Notes under the pieces: model-generated
Database searches by the model: none
The model's input: the letters and a program-made list of their open reading frames with translations, nothing else
What the model was told of the DNA's origin: nothing
Source of the DNA: Nereocystis luetkeana
Taxonomy: Eukaryota; Sar; Phaeophyceae; Laminariales; Laminariaceae
NCBI GenBank assembly: GCA_031213475.1
Contig: JARUPZ010000016.1
Coordinates: 2,165,140 to 2,229,139 of the forward strand
Reading direction: 5' to 3'
DNA length: 64,000 nt
Part shown: piece by piece, positions 51,401 to 59,500 of the stretch
Layout of the letters: every line of letters starts with the position of its first letter
Position numbering within the stretch: the stretch's first letter is position 1
Position numbers and translations under genes: made by a program

Positions 51401-53301
51401 TCGTGCGCCACAATGTATTATTAATATCACAAAGGTATATAAGGTAAACTTACCATTGACCATAGAGACCTGCGGTTGCCGTGCATGGGGGCAATGCAAG
51501 CTCCCAACTATGCTTCCAACGAAAAACGAGAAAATAAAACCGGGAGGTCCCCATTTCCCGCAAAAAAAAACAAGCCTCCCATTCAATGTCACGATTGGTT
51601 GTGGCGCACCAGGTAGGCCCCTTTAGGTTCGAAACCAATTTATTACCTGGTAGGCGGTAAATGTGTAAACATGTACTCGCGGGCTCTCGCTTCAAGTGCA
51701 GGTCGGTCTGACAAAAAAAACTCTGCACGTCATCGGTGGGTATGACTTCAATGTTGCACGTCGGCCCAGCTTTACCCAACCCCAGACCGAACCCTAACTC
51801 CAACCCTCAGGGGGGCTCGAGGTCTGCAGGGGTCGCGGGGGTTCGCATATATTTTTTTGTGGCGTTTTTCCGACAACAAAAAACGGGCGGCCGAGAATGG
51901 CCAACCTCGACCAATCAGACCAACGACCTGCAGGAAACAATGCTGGACCGACCTTCATTTAGGGCCTAACTTAACGAGAAACTTTTTTTAATGATACTCC
52001 GCCAATCATGTTTTCGTTTGATTTGGTTTCCATCTGATTGGTCGAAAAGTGAATCACCCATCAGGCATTTTGATGTTTGATTCGAATAAAACGAAAAAAA
52101 CGAATTCGACAAGAAGTCTTTTGGGGCTTCTTTTGCTCTTCGTGTTATTCAAATCGAGGAGTTTGTCCAACTCGATGTGGCATGTTCGTGAAACCGAAAC
52201 AAGCCACGCAAACTTGAGCCATGTCGTCGACTGTTTCACAGGTGAGATCCACCATTCCCGAGAGACAGGGCCACCGGAGCAGTCGCAGCGCGAGGTTCGA
52301 CGATCCCTAGCACAGTGTAGACCATCCGCGGCGCCTCAAAAAAATACAAGGCCGTCGCAAACCCAGTTTTTTATCCCTCTTTGCCTCGCAAACCACACGA
52401 GCACCGACCAGGTCACGACTTCGCTCAGAAGTTCGATCGGTGTATCTCCGTCGCTGCTGCCTGCGTGGGGCTTCGGGGCTGCGCCAGCCACCCAAGACAT
52501 CCCAAGAGCGATAGCCTCTTCGGCGGTGCCGGCAGAAACAACCGGCCGCTGCCCGCGGCGCCCCGAGGAGGACGCGGGCCGTCGCTCGCCTCGTTGGTTG
52601 CCCTCTGGTGTCCGTTGACGCTGTGCGTTATTTGATCTAAAAAACACACACGCTATTCCTCGATAGGACCCAAAGGCACTTTTCTCACGAAATGTATTCG
52701 AATCAAATCATGAAAAAGGTTTCTCGTTCAGACGGGCCCTTAGAGCGAGTCGTCAAAACAATACATACCTGGCATGTAAATATGATACCAGGTACCAGGT
52801 ACTGAAATGAGGGTTAGTTTGTATAGTCGATTGGTTAACCTCTTTTTACCAAGAGCCCACCAAATTAGTATTCGGTAGTCGATTGATTAATTAACCTTCT
52901 ACCGGCAGCCCAGCCAATATTATTGGGTACGTGGGCGATTGGCTAACCTTTTGCCCAGTACAAGCCGATACTGGGTATAGGCGATTGGTCAACCTGTTAT
53001 TTACCACGGCAACCCTAAAAGACTACGTACAATATCTTCACAAATGGCGTCGACGACAGGTGATGGGTTTTTGAGAATCGTAACTATCGCGCTGTAATAT
53101 ACCACAACAACATACGTACCTCGTTGTAGATTGCGCCGCCGGACCATGTGTCGGAGCTGAAATCTAAGCCGCCGGTCTGGCTGCGGACAACGATGTTGGC
53201 AATTTCAACCCTTCCCAGGAACCTGGCGTAGCCTCCAGATTCCACGTTCAGGACGCCGCCGTTCACCTCCTGCTCAGCGTTGGGGTTTGCGTAGAAGGAG
53301 G
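39315..53301 (-). CDS. Split gene for a Pmp-like beta-helix repeat protein (partial)
   Basis: Seven exons on the minus strand (53120-53301, 50727-50882, 46258-46350, 44523-44606, 43364-43403, 43094-43178, 39315-39444; the fifth is tentative) total 770 nt, join in one frame and encode about 256 residues. The product is a series of GGA(I/V/L) motifs followed by Y/F/H-N and of F-x-x-N motifs, the hallmark of the Pmp repeat (Pfam Chlam_PMP), which folds as a right-handed parallel beta helix, normally extracellular. Introns are about 2237, 4376, 1651, 1119, 185 and 3649 bp with GT/AG borders. The start, signal peptide and end are not seen; the first exon begins mid-codon. Introns hold most of the small transposons listed here. 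Function is unknown: surface or adhesive roles are inferences from the fold. Confidence 0.85.
39637..39690 (+). repeat. Dispersed repeat R2, copy b
   Basis: GAGCGATCAACGTTGAAGCT then CATGCTATTGCACACATTGT; matches copy a at 38817-38876 in the same orientation. Confidence 0.6.
39695..39740. repeat. AT-rich simple sequence
   Basis: AAATAAATAAATAAAAAATA and TATATA runs in the intron upstream of the exon at 39315. A C-run of about 13 lies nearby at 39838-39849. Confidence 0.7.
40035..40262 (+). repeat. Dispersed repeat R3, copy a
   Basis: Starts near GGTCTAGCTTGTGTTATTCT, includes CGTACCCGGTATGTTGGCAT, and ends past GAATCAGAACGGACCCTGAC. The same order of blocks occurs at 50235-50458 in the same orientation, roughly 70-75% alike by eye. 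Both copies lie in introns of the beta-helix gene. Nature unknown. Confidence 0.75.
40896..41020 (+). mobile_element. TA/CGGGGG MITE, copy 1
   Basis: TTACGGGGGACCATAGTAAA at the left and ATTTACAACGG then TCCCCCGTAA at the right are inverted repeats. TA flanks both ends, as in Tc1/mariner elements. 125 bp; this copy contains a TACCTGGTA word. Confidence 0.85.
41061..41140. mobile_element. TCACTCTGG MITE, copy 1
   Basis: 80 bp, palindromic: TCACTGCTGGGCGTAAATAT at the left; AAATATAAAGACCGTTTA and GCCAGAGTG-type sequence inverted at the right. A second copy is at 48253-48330 and a half copy near 41850-41882. Confidence 0.75.
41183..41288. mobile_element. TTAA/CCCTTTTAG MITE, copy 2
   Basis: Left end TAATCCCTTTTAGGACTGTC, right end GACTGACCGCAGTTTGCCCT then ACGAGGGGTTAA. 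It abuts copy 3 and shares its TTAA. Confidence 0.8.
41285..41383. mobile_element. TTAA/CCCTTTTAG MITE, copy 3
   Basis: Left TTAACCCTTTTAGAACCGCA, right AAAACGGGACTGGGGTCCTA then AAAGGGCTAA. Inserted at, or derived from, the end of copy 2. Confidence 0.8.
41390..42460. other. Intron sequence, little recognised
   Basis: It holds a half copy of the TCACTCTGG MITE with a doubled ACTATCGAGACCA (41838-41882) and a TATATATATATA run at 42030. The 197-codon plus frame that crosses 41993-42586 runs through repeat R4 and is judged chance. Confidence 0.4.
42465..42625 (+). repeat. Dispersed repeat R4, two tandem copies
   Basis: GCTCCGTCCCGGCATTGTAG then GGATGCGAGCGGGTCTATGG and TCATACGACTACGGCCATGC, repeated with small changes from about 42562. 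An inverted copy, almost identical to the first, lies at 45363-45437. Confidence 0.85.
43094..43178 (-). CDS. Beta-helix gene exon (sixth)
   Basis: Acceptor CAGATCAG and donor GTAAGA. It starts with two bases (AG) and ends with two (AC). It reads AKFEGGALFYGGYAETGGAL then GLEAGTLT: two GGAL motifs in tandem. An alternative acceptor five bases upstream (GAACAG) would change the entry phase; the one chosen fits the phase of the tentative exon at 43364-43403, making GAG across the junction. The exit phase fits the next exon. Confidence 0.75.
43215..43285. repeat. G-rich tract
   Basis: Runs of G including about 10 in a row near 43274. It lies in the short tentative intron between 43178 and 43364. 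Confidence 0.8.
43364..43403 (-). CDS. Tentative short exon of the beta-helix gene
   Basis: TTCTCTCAAAAG acceptor, 40 nt encoding PVFSGEVYMRGSS plus one base, then a consensus GTAAGT donor. It was sought because the exons at 44523 and 43094 do not join in phase; with this exon they do. It lacks a GGA(I/L) motif, which is normal between repeats. A short internal GTGAGG could also act as donor, so the call is weak. Confidence 0.4.
43510..43635. repeat. ~20-bp palindromic minisatellite
   Basis: About six copies of a unit like CATGCCTAATGAGGCGCA. Each contains a GCCT-AATA-AGGC type dyad, so single strands can fold into serial hairpins. Confidence 0.8.
43904..44006. mobile_element. TTAA/CCCTTTTAG MITE, diverged copy 4
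   Basis: GGACTGCGGTCCCGTCTCGT at the left and CAAAACGGAACTGCAGTCCT at the right, with TTACCC and AAAAAGGTGAA ends. The most diverged of the five copies. Confidence 0.65.
44523..44606 (-). CDS. Beta-helix gene exon (fourth)
   Basis: Acceptor CGTATCGAATAG, donor GTGCGA, phase 0 at both ends, 28 codons: IGGAIYNEGDIAFNEDAM, then ASFLGNSGVE. It contains one full repeat signature (GGAIYNEG, then FLGN). The preceding exon ends FKDNVAA, so the junction reads F-x-x-N-x-x-x-GGAI, the exact repeat spacing, which supports the splice. Confidence 0.88.
44644..44670 (+). repeat. (GGGT)n run, strong G-quadruplex motif
   Basis: Seven GGG tracts separated by single T. It lies 38 bp upstream (in gene direction) of the exon at 44523-44606. 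On the transcript strand it is CCCA repeats and could serve as the pyrimidine-rich part of the acceptor. Confidence 0.9.
44821..45065. mobile_element. TGGTCCCTC inverted-repeat element
   Basis: TGGTCCCTCTATAATGCC at the left and its exact inverse at the right, TAGT flanks. About 245 bp. Inner TATAGTGCCGGTT copies and a diverged end near 44889 suggest nested or internally duplicated insertions; a half copy lies at 44466-44492. Confidence 0.8.
45363..45437 (-). repeat. Dispersed repeat R4, inverted copy
   Basis: Inverse of 42465-42532 over about 75 bp with few differences. Together they form inverted repeats about 2.8 kb apart. Confidence 0.85.
45440..45965. other. Intron sequence, little recognised
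   Basis: Contains a short copy of repeat R2 near 45575-45607. Nothing else recognised. Confidence 0.4.
45985..46225. repeat. AAGCAAA/AAATCG-type simple repeat
   Basis: AAGCAAAGCAAAA-like repeats followed by regular CAAATCAAATCGAAT repeats. The Lys/Ser/Gln-rich plus frames here are low-complexity artefacts. Confidence 0.85.
46258..46350 (-). CDS. Beta-helix gene exon (third)
   Basis: Acceptor TTTGTCCCCTTCCAG, donor GTGAGG, phase 0 at both ends, 31 codons: DDGVGEGGAIFNLGRITV, then LGEASEFKDNVAA. GGAIFN and FKDN are the repeat motifs. Confidence 0.88.
46803..46907 (+). mobile_element. TA/CGGGGG MITE, copy 2
   Basis: TTACGGGGGGGCATAGTGAA at the left; TTTACTATGTTCCCCCGTAA at the right. Same internal orientation as copies 1 and 5 (GGACCTAGGGTAC side at the left). 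Confidence 0.85.
46955..47060 (-). mobile_element. TA/CGGGGG MITE, copy 3 (inverted)
   Basis: Reverse orientation to copy 2 and only 47 bp from it, so the two form a long imperfect hairpin. Confidence 0.85.
47260..47570. repeat. GTG/GTT-rich microsatellite region
   Basis: GGTGGTGGTGG and GTTGTTGTTG runs, densest at 47520-47562. His/Thr-rich and Val/Gly-rich frames here are artefacts. Confidence 0.85.
47815..48060. repeat. GATC-rich minisatellite, second locus
   Basis: GATCTGTGTGATCTGTATGA, GATCTAGCTCATG and GGGTGGGAGCTG, AACACATGTTTT repeat the motifs of the 32090-32700 locus. Confidence 0.65.
48253..48330. mobile_element. TCACTCTGG MITE, copy 2
   Basis: TCACTCTGGCCCCAAATATA at the left; TATATTTAGGGGCAGAGTGA at the right, 78 bp, nearly perfect palindromic ends. 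Confidence 0.85.
48425..48528 (-). mobile_element. TA/CGGGGG MITE, copy 4
   Basis: TTACGGGGGGCCATAGTTAA and TTAACTATGGCCCCCCGTAA are perfect 20-bp inverted ends, making this the best preserved copy. TA on both sides. Confidence 0.9.
48690..49290. repeat. 80-97-bp minisatellite, about 7 copies
   Basis: Unit: ACTATAGTGTAATACCTGGC, then CACATTGCTATTTTACGG, AAGGCATGCCTCATCATGAG and AGGGCTG. The ACGGAAGGCATGCC landmark falls near 48700, 48788, 48868, 48944, 49041, 49130 and 49213. A GGCATGCC palindrome lies in each unit. Confidence 0.9.
49355..49458 (+). mobile_element. TA/CGGGGG MITE, copy 5
   Basis: Left CTACGGGGGGGCATAGTTAA, right TTAACTATGGCCCCCCGTAA. Confidence 0.85.
49459..50234. other. 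Intron sequence with minisatellite remnants
   Basis: AAGGCATGCCTTACTGCC at 49869 and GGCATGCCTATGTCCACATT near 49970 are strays of the 48690-49290 minisatellite. Poly-A runs at 49692, 50058 and 50105. No gene recognised. Confidence 0.45.
50235..50458 (+). repeat. Dispersed repeat R3, copy b
   Basis: GGTCTTGCTTGTGTTGTTGT, CGTACCCGGTACGCTGGCAT and GAATCAGGACGGACACTGGG align in order with 40035-40262. Confidence 0.75.
50727..50882 (-). CDS. Beta-helix gene exon (second)
   Basis: Acceptor GCCGCTATACAG, donor GTGAGT, phase 0 at both ends, 52 codons: GYVRFDQHVVISGCESQGGG, then ESGPGDGGAIHNGQGGKIAF, then RNGVTMTENRSY. It contains the only Cys of the firm exons. A GTACGT four bases earlier is an alternative donor, but would break the frame into the next exon. 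The junction with the first exon reads GGAIYNE-G-Y-V, as expected for the repeat. Confidence 0.87.
51226..51332. mobile_element. TTAA/CCCTTTTAG MITE, copy 5
   Basis: Bounded by TTAA on both sides. Left CCCTTTTAGAACCGCAGTCC, right end inverse CCCCTTTAGAACTCCAGTCC. The clearest evidence for a TTAA target duplication in this family. Contains a small inner duplication of GGGACAA. Confidence 0.88.
51333..51961. other. Intron sequence, no gene recognised
   Basis: A minus frame of 117 codons (51450-51803) has an acceptor-like TTTTTTTTGTCAG and a GTAATA, but would break the frame between the first two beta-helix exons, so it is not included in the gene. Confidence 0.4.
51962..52739. mobile_element. 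778-bp Harbinger-like non-autonomous element
   Basis: Ends are inverted repeats of about 34 bp: GGGCCTAACTTAACGAGAAA at the left, GGGCCCGTCTGAACGAGAAA read inward from the right, then C, a T-run and ATGAT in both. Flanked on both sides by TTA (51959-51961 and 52740-52742). A 3-bp TTA duplication with GGGCC ends is typical of PIF/Harbinger transposons. Inside are long open frames on both strands (plus 52049-52618, minus 52336-52647), but no DDE transposase motif that I can see, so it is probably non-autonomous. Confidence 0.8.
52049..52618 (+). other. 189-codon open frame inside the Harbinger-like element
   Basis: Starts at GTG (first ATG nine codons later), ends TGA. It begins with a Phe/Leu-rich stretch (LLGLLLLFVLFKS), then polar sequence, then a Pro/Arg-rich C-terminus. 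The opposite strand is open over 52336-52647. No domain recognised; GC-rich composition explains much of the openness. It may be a decayed or captured fragment. Confidence 0.25.
52816..53005. repeat. 50-58-bp minisatellite, four degenerate copies
   Basis: CGATTGGTTAACCT-like core near 52825, 52875, 52936 and 52984, each preceded by GGTA(C/T)-type sequence and followed by a CCC-rich stretch. Confidence 0.75.
53120..53301 (-). CDS. Beta-helix gene exon (first seen)
   Basis: Acceptor TTGTTGAGATACAG, donor GTACGT. It begins with two bases of a split codon, so an upstream exon ending in phase 1 must exist or have existed. 60 codons: SFYANPNAEQEVNGGVLNVE, then SGGYARFLGRVEIANIVV, then RSQTGGLDFSSDTWSGGAIY and NE. 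NGGVLN and SGGAIYN are repeat signatures. Only 253 bp separate it from the right array, and no matching exon was found in that gap. Confidence 0.87.
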
Positions 53302-53554
53302 CTGTATCTCAACAAATGACCTCGTTCCTCGTTAGTTAATTTAATACCAGCGTAGCGATTTTTGGCTGTATCAACGCGCGTCAATGGGGGCGGGCGCGGG
53401 TGGCTGCCTACCTACGGATGTCACATGCGCAATAAGAAAGACTAAAAAATGCTATACTACATATTGTAATAGATACAGCAGCCATCGCAAGAAACCTGAA
53501 GTCGGGTTCATCAGGCTGAATTCCTTATCTGGTGGGCGCGCGCGAAAGCACACT

Positions 53555-56500
53555 TGCCCACGACCCTCTCCCCGCCCACAAAAACACAAAATCTCACAAC
53601 CAAGCAGACTCACGCTATCTACCTGGACACGGCGCTCAAATTTCCAAGAGCAAATTCACGTGCCCTTAATTTCTACAAACACAACGCCAGAAAACGACAA
53701 CACCATACAACAAACAGAAACTTAGCTGACAGCTCTTGGAGTCCAGCCCGCAGATCTTCATCTTGGCCGCCTTGAAGCACACCTTTTTTTAGGGGAGAGA
53801 GAGAAAGGGACGGGGGGTGAGAGCTGCAGTACCGATAGTAGCGCCACGCTCAGGAAACACTGCTCGAAACAAACAAAACAAGCGAAACAAAAAATTAAAA
53901 CAGGAAAACAAAGAAACAAAACAAATCAAAGCGAAACTAAAACAAGAAGGGGGAAAAAAAAGACCGCTTCAAAAAAAAAATACAAAAAACGTACACTACT
54001 CGTCGCTGCAATACGAGGCTACGTACGTCTACGCTACGTGCAGGTCGGCCGCGCGCGCACAAGACTCAACGGCACCATCAACAAAATAATCCCACTAGTA
54101 ACGCAAGCAAGCACTCAAACTCCCTGCCCTATGCCGCCCTGCCCAACCAGGAAGTCCAGGACGATGATGGCCCCCAGGTAGTCCATGACGATCCAGACGC
54201 CTGTCGAAAAAAAGAGACGCGAGGGCGGGAGCGAGCAGGCCCACCGAGGCGATAATGCCTCGGAGCAAGAAAAAACACTAAAAATGGCCTGCCCGCTCCC
54301 CCCGCAGACGACACGCGGAAAGAGTCAGGATGAACAGCCTAGCGGCGGAGTAGGGCATGCTACCATACCAACAGCGCCACTTGTGACACAACCTAAATCT
54401 CAAAACCTAGCAATCTCGCGATAAACCCGACACGGCTCCAAACCCGTACGCTCGCCCGGCATGACGCTTCCAAATTTCTGAGCGCAGGATTTACATGCCC
54501 ACGACCCTCTCGCCGCCCACAAAGACTCAAAGACCACAAAAACACCCAAGCCCAGACTCACACCAACCCCGACCGACACAGCGCTTGAATTTCAAGTAGC
54601 GAACATTTCCATGCCAACCCGGACCCGTACCCTCACCCGGCATGGCGCTACCGAATTTCTGAGCGCAGGATTTACATGCCCACGACCATCTCGCCGCCCA
54701 CAAAGACTCAAAGACCACAAAAACACCCAAGCCCAGACTCACACCAACCCCGACCGACACAGCGCTTGAATTTCAAGTAGCGAACATTTCCATGCCAACC
54801 CGGACCCGTACCCTCACCCGGCATGGCGCTACCGAATTTCTGAGCGCAGGATTTACATGCCCACGACCCTCTCGCCGCCCACAAAGACTCAAAGACCACA
54901 AAAACACCCAAGCCCAGACTCACACCAACCCCGACCGACACAGCGCTTGAATTTCAAGTAGCGAACATTTCCATGCCAACTCGGACCCGTACCCTCACCC
55001 GGCATGGCGCTACCGAATTTCTGAGCGCAGGATTTACATGCCCACGACCCTCTCGCCGCCCACAAAGACTCAAAGACCACAAAAACACCCAAGCCCAGAC
55101 TCACACCAACCCCGACCGACACAGCGCTTGAATTTCAAGTAGCGAACATTTCCATGCCAACCCGGACCCGTACCCTCACCCGGCATGGCGCTACCGAATT
55201 TCTGAGCGCAGGATTTACATGCCCACGACCCTCTCCCCGCCCACAAAAACACAAAATCTCACAACCAAGCAGACTCACGCTATCTACCTGGACACGGCGC
55301 TCAAATTTCCAAGAGCAAATTCACGTGCCCTTAATTTCTACAAAGACAACGCCAGAAAACGACAACACCATACAACAAACAGAAACTTAGCTGACAGCTC
55401 TTGGAGTCCAGCCCGCAGATCTTCATCTTGGCCGCCTTGAAGCACACCTTTTTTTAGGGGAGAGAGAGAAAGGGACGGGGGGTGAGAGCTGCAGTACCGA
55501 TAGTAGCGCCACGCTCAGGAAACACTGCTCGAAACAAACAAAACAAGCGAAACAAAAAATTAAAACAGGAAAACAAAGAAACAAAACAAATCAAAGCGAA
55601 ACTAAAACAAGAAGGGGGAAAAAAAAGACCGCTTCAAAAAAAAAATACAAAAAACGTACACTACTCGTCGCTGCAATACGAGGCTACGTACGTCTACGCT
55701 ACGTGCAGGTCGGCCGCGCGCGCACAAGACTCAACGGCACCATCAACAAAATAATCCCACTAGTAACGCAAGCAAGCACTCAAACTCCCTGCCCTATGCC
55801 GCCCTGCCCAACCAGGAAGTCCAGGACGATGATGGCCCCCAGGTAGTCCATGACGATCCAGACGCCTGTCGAAAAAAAGAGACGCGAGGGCGGGAGCGAG
55901 CAGGCCCACCGAGGCGATAATGCCTCGGAGCAAGAAAAAACACTAAAAATGGCCTGCCCGCTCCCCCCGCAGACGACACGCGGAAAGAGTCAGGATGAAC
56001 AGCCTAGCGGCGGAGTAGGGCATGCTACCATACCAACAGCGCCACTTGTGACACAACCTAAATCTCAAAACCTAGCAATCTCGCGATAAACCCGACACGG
56101 CGCCAAACCCGTACGCTCGCCCGGCATGACGCTTCCAAATTTCTGAGCGCAGGATTTACATGCCCACGACCATCTCGCCGCCCACAAAGACTCAAAGACC
56201 ACAAAAACACCCAAGCCCAGACTCACACCAACCCCGACCGACACAGCGCTTGAATTTCAAGTAGCGAACATTTCCATGCCAACCCGGACCCGTACCCTCA
56301 CCCGGCATGGCGCTACCGAATTTCTGAGCGCAGGATTTACATGCCCACGACCCTCTCGCCGCCCACAAAGACTCAAAGACCACAAAAACACCCAAGCCCA
56401 GACTCACACCAACCCCGACCGACACAGCGCTTGAATTTCAAGTAGCGAACATTTCCATGCCAACCCGGACCCGTACCCTCACCCGGCATGGCGCTACCGA

Positions 56501-59500
56501 ATTTCTGAGCGCAGGATTTACATGCCCACGACCCTCTCGCCGCCCACAAAGACTCAAAGACCACAAAAACACCCAAGCCCAGACTCACACCAACCCCGAC
56601 CGACACAGCGCTTGAATTTCAAGTAGCGAACATTTCCATGCCAACCCGGACCCGTACCCTCACCCGGCATGGCGCTACCGAATTTCTGAGCGCAGGATTT
56701 ACATGCCCACGACCCTCTCGCCGCCCACAAAGACTCAAAGACCACAAAAACACCCAAGCCCAGACTCACACCAACCCCGACCGACACAGCGCTTGAATTT
56801 CAAGTAGCGAACATTTCCATGCCAACCCGGACCCGTACCCTCACCCGGCATGGCGCTACCGAATTTCTGAGCGCAGGATTTACATGCCCACGACCCTCTC
56901 CCCGCCCACAAAAACACAAAATCTCACAACCAAGCAGACTCACGCTATCTACCTGGACACGGCGCTCAAATTTCCAAGAGCAAATTCACGTGCCCTTAAT
57001 TTCTACAAAGACAACGCCAGAATACGACAACACCAGACAACAAACAGAAACTTAGCTGACAGCTCTTGGAGTCCAGCCCGCAGATCTTCATCTTGGCCGC
57101 CTTGAAGCACACCTTTTTTTAGGGGAGGAGAGAAAGGGACGGGGGGTGAGAGCTGCAGTACCGATAGTAGCGCCACGCTCAGGAAACACTGCTCAAAACA
57201 AACAAAACAAGCGAAACAAAAAATTAAAACAGGAAAACAAAGAAACAAAAAAAATCAAAGCGAAACTAAAACAAGAAGGGGGAAAAAAAAGACCGCTTCA
57301 AAAAAAAAATACAAAAAACGTACACTACTCGTCGCTGCAATACGAGGCTACGTACGTCTACGCTACGTGCAGGTCGGCCGCGCGCGCACAAGACTCAACG
57401 GCACCATCAACAAAATAATCCCACTAGTAACGCAAGCAAGCACTCAAACTCCCTGCCCTATGCCGCCCTGCCCAACCAGGAAGTCCAGGACGATGATGGC
57501 CCCCAGGTAGTCCATGACGATCCAGACGCCTGTCGAAAAAAAGAGACGCGAGGGCGGGAGCGAGCAGGCCCACCGAGGCGATAATGCCTCGGAGCAAGAA
57601 AAAACACTAAAAATGGCCTGCCCGCTCCCCCCGCAGACGACACGCGGAAAGAGTCAGGATGAACAGCCTAGCGGCGGAGTAGGGCATGCTACCATACCAA
57701 CAGCGCCACTTGTGACACAACCTAAATCTCAAAACCTAGCAATCTCGCGATAAACCCGACACGGCGCCAAACCCGTACGCTCGCCCGGCATGACGCTTCC
57801 AAATTTCTGAGCGCAGGATTTACATGCCCACGACCATCTCGCCGCCCACAAAGACTCAAAGACCACAAAAACACCCAAGCCCAGACTCACACCAACCCCG
57901 ACCGACACAGCGCTTGAATTTCAAGTAGCGAACATTTCCATGCCAACCCGGACCCGTACCCTCACCCGGCATGGCGCTACCGAATTTCTGAGCGCAGGAT
58001 TTACATGCCCACGACCCTCTCGCCGCCCACAAAGACTCAAAGACCACAAAAACACCCAAGCCCAGACTCACACCAACCCCGACCGACACAGCGCTTGAAT
58101 TTCAAGTAGCGAACATTTCCATGCCAACCCGGACCCGTACCCTCACCCGGCATGGCGCTACCGAATTTCTGAGCGCAGGATTTACATGCCCACGACCCTC
58201 TCCCCGCCCACAAAAACACAAAATCTCACAACCAAGCAGACTCACGCTATCTACCTGGACACGGCGCTCAAATTTCCAAGAGCAAATTCACGTGCCCTTA
58301 ATTTCTACAAAGACAACGCCAGAAAACGACAACACCATACAACAAACAGAAACTTAGCTGACAGCTCTTGGAGTCCAGCCCGCAGATCTTCATCTTGGCC
58401 GCCTTGAAGCACACCTTTTTTTAGGGGAGAGAGAGAAAGGGACGGGGGGTGAGAGCTGCAGTACCGATAGTAGCGCCACGCTCAGGAAACACTGCTCGAA
58501 ACAAACAAAACAAGCGAAACAAAAAATTAAAACAGGAAAACAAAGAAACAAAAAAAATCAAAGCGAAACTAAAACAAGAAGGGGGAAAAAAAAGACCGCT
58601 TCAAAAAAAAAATACAAAAAACGTACACTACTCGTCGCTGCAATACGAGGCTACGTACGTCTACGCTACGTGCAGGTCGGCCGCGCGCGCACAAGACTCA
58701 ACGGCACCATCAACAAAATAATCCCACTAGTAACGCAAGCAAGCACTCAAACTCCCTGCCCTATGCCGCCCTGCCCAACCAGGAAGTCCAGGACGATGAT
58801 GGCCCCCAGGTAGTCCATGACGATCCAGACGCCTGTCGAAAAAAAGAGACGCGAGGGCGGGAGCGAGCAGGCCCACCGAGGCGATAATGCCTCGGAGCAA
58901 GAAAAAACACTAAAAATGGCCTGCCCGCTCCCCCCGCAGACGACACGCGGAAAGAGTCAGGATGAACAGCCTAGCGGCGGAGTAGGGCATGCTACCATAC
59001 CAACAGCGCCACTTGTGACACAACCTAAATCTCAAAACCTAGCAATCTCGCGATAAACCCGACACGGCGCCAAACCCGTACGCTCGCCCGGCATGACGCT
59101 TCCAAATTTCTGAGCGCAGGATTTACATGCCCACGACCATCTCGCCGCCCACAAAGACTCAAAGACCACAAAAACACCCAAGCCCAGACTCACACCAACC
59201 CCGACCGACACAGCGCTTGAATTTCAAGTAGCGAACATTTCCATGCCAACCCGGACCCGTACCCTCACCCGGCATGGCGCTACCGAATTTCTGAGCGCAG
59301 GATTTACATGCCCACGACCCTCTCGCCGCCCACAAAGACTCAAAGACCACAAAAACACCCAAGCCCAGACTCACACCAACCCCGACCGACACAGCGCTTG
59401 AATTTCAAGTAGCGAACATTTCCATGCCAACCCGGACCCGTACCCTCACCCGGCATGGCGCTACCGAATTTCTGAGCGCAGGATTTACATGCCCACGACC

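Noticed and set aside
51626-51636. Perfect B-box GGTTCGAAACC as a second tRNA-like element
   Set aside because: No A-box at tRNA spacing upstream on the same strand.
51450-51803. Minus frame as an extra beta-helix exon
   Set aside because: No GGAI or F-x-x-N motif, and it would break the in-phase junction between the first two exons.
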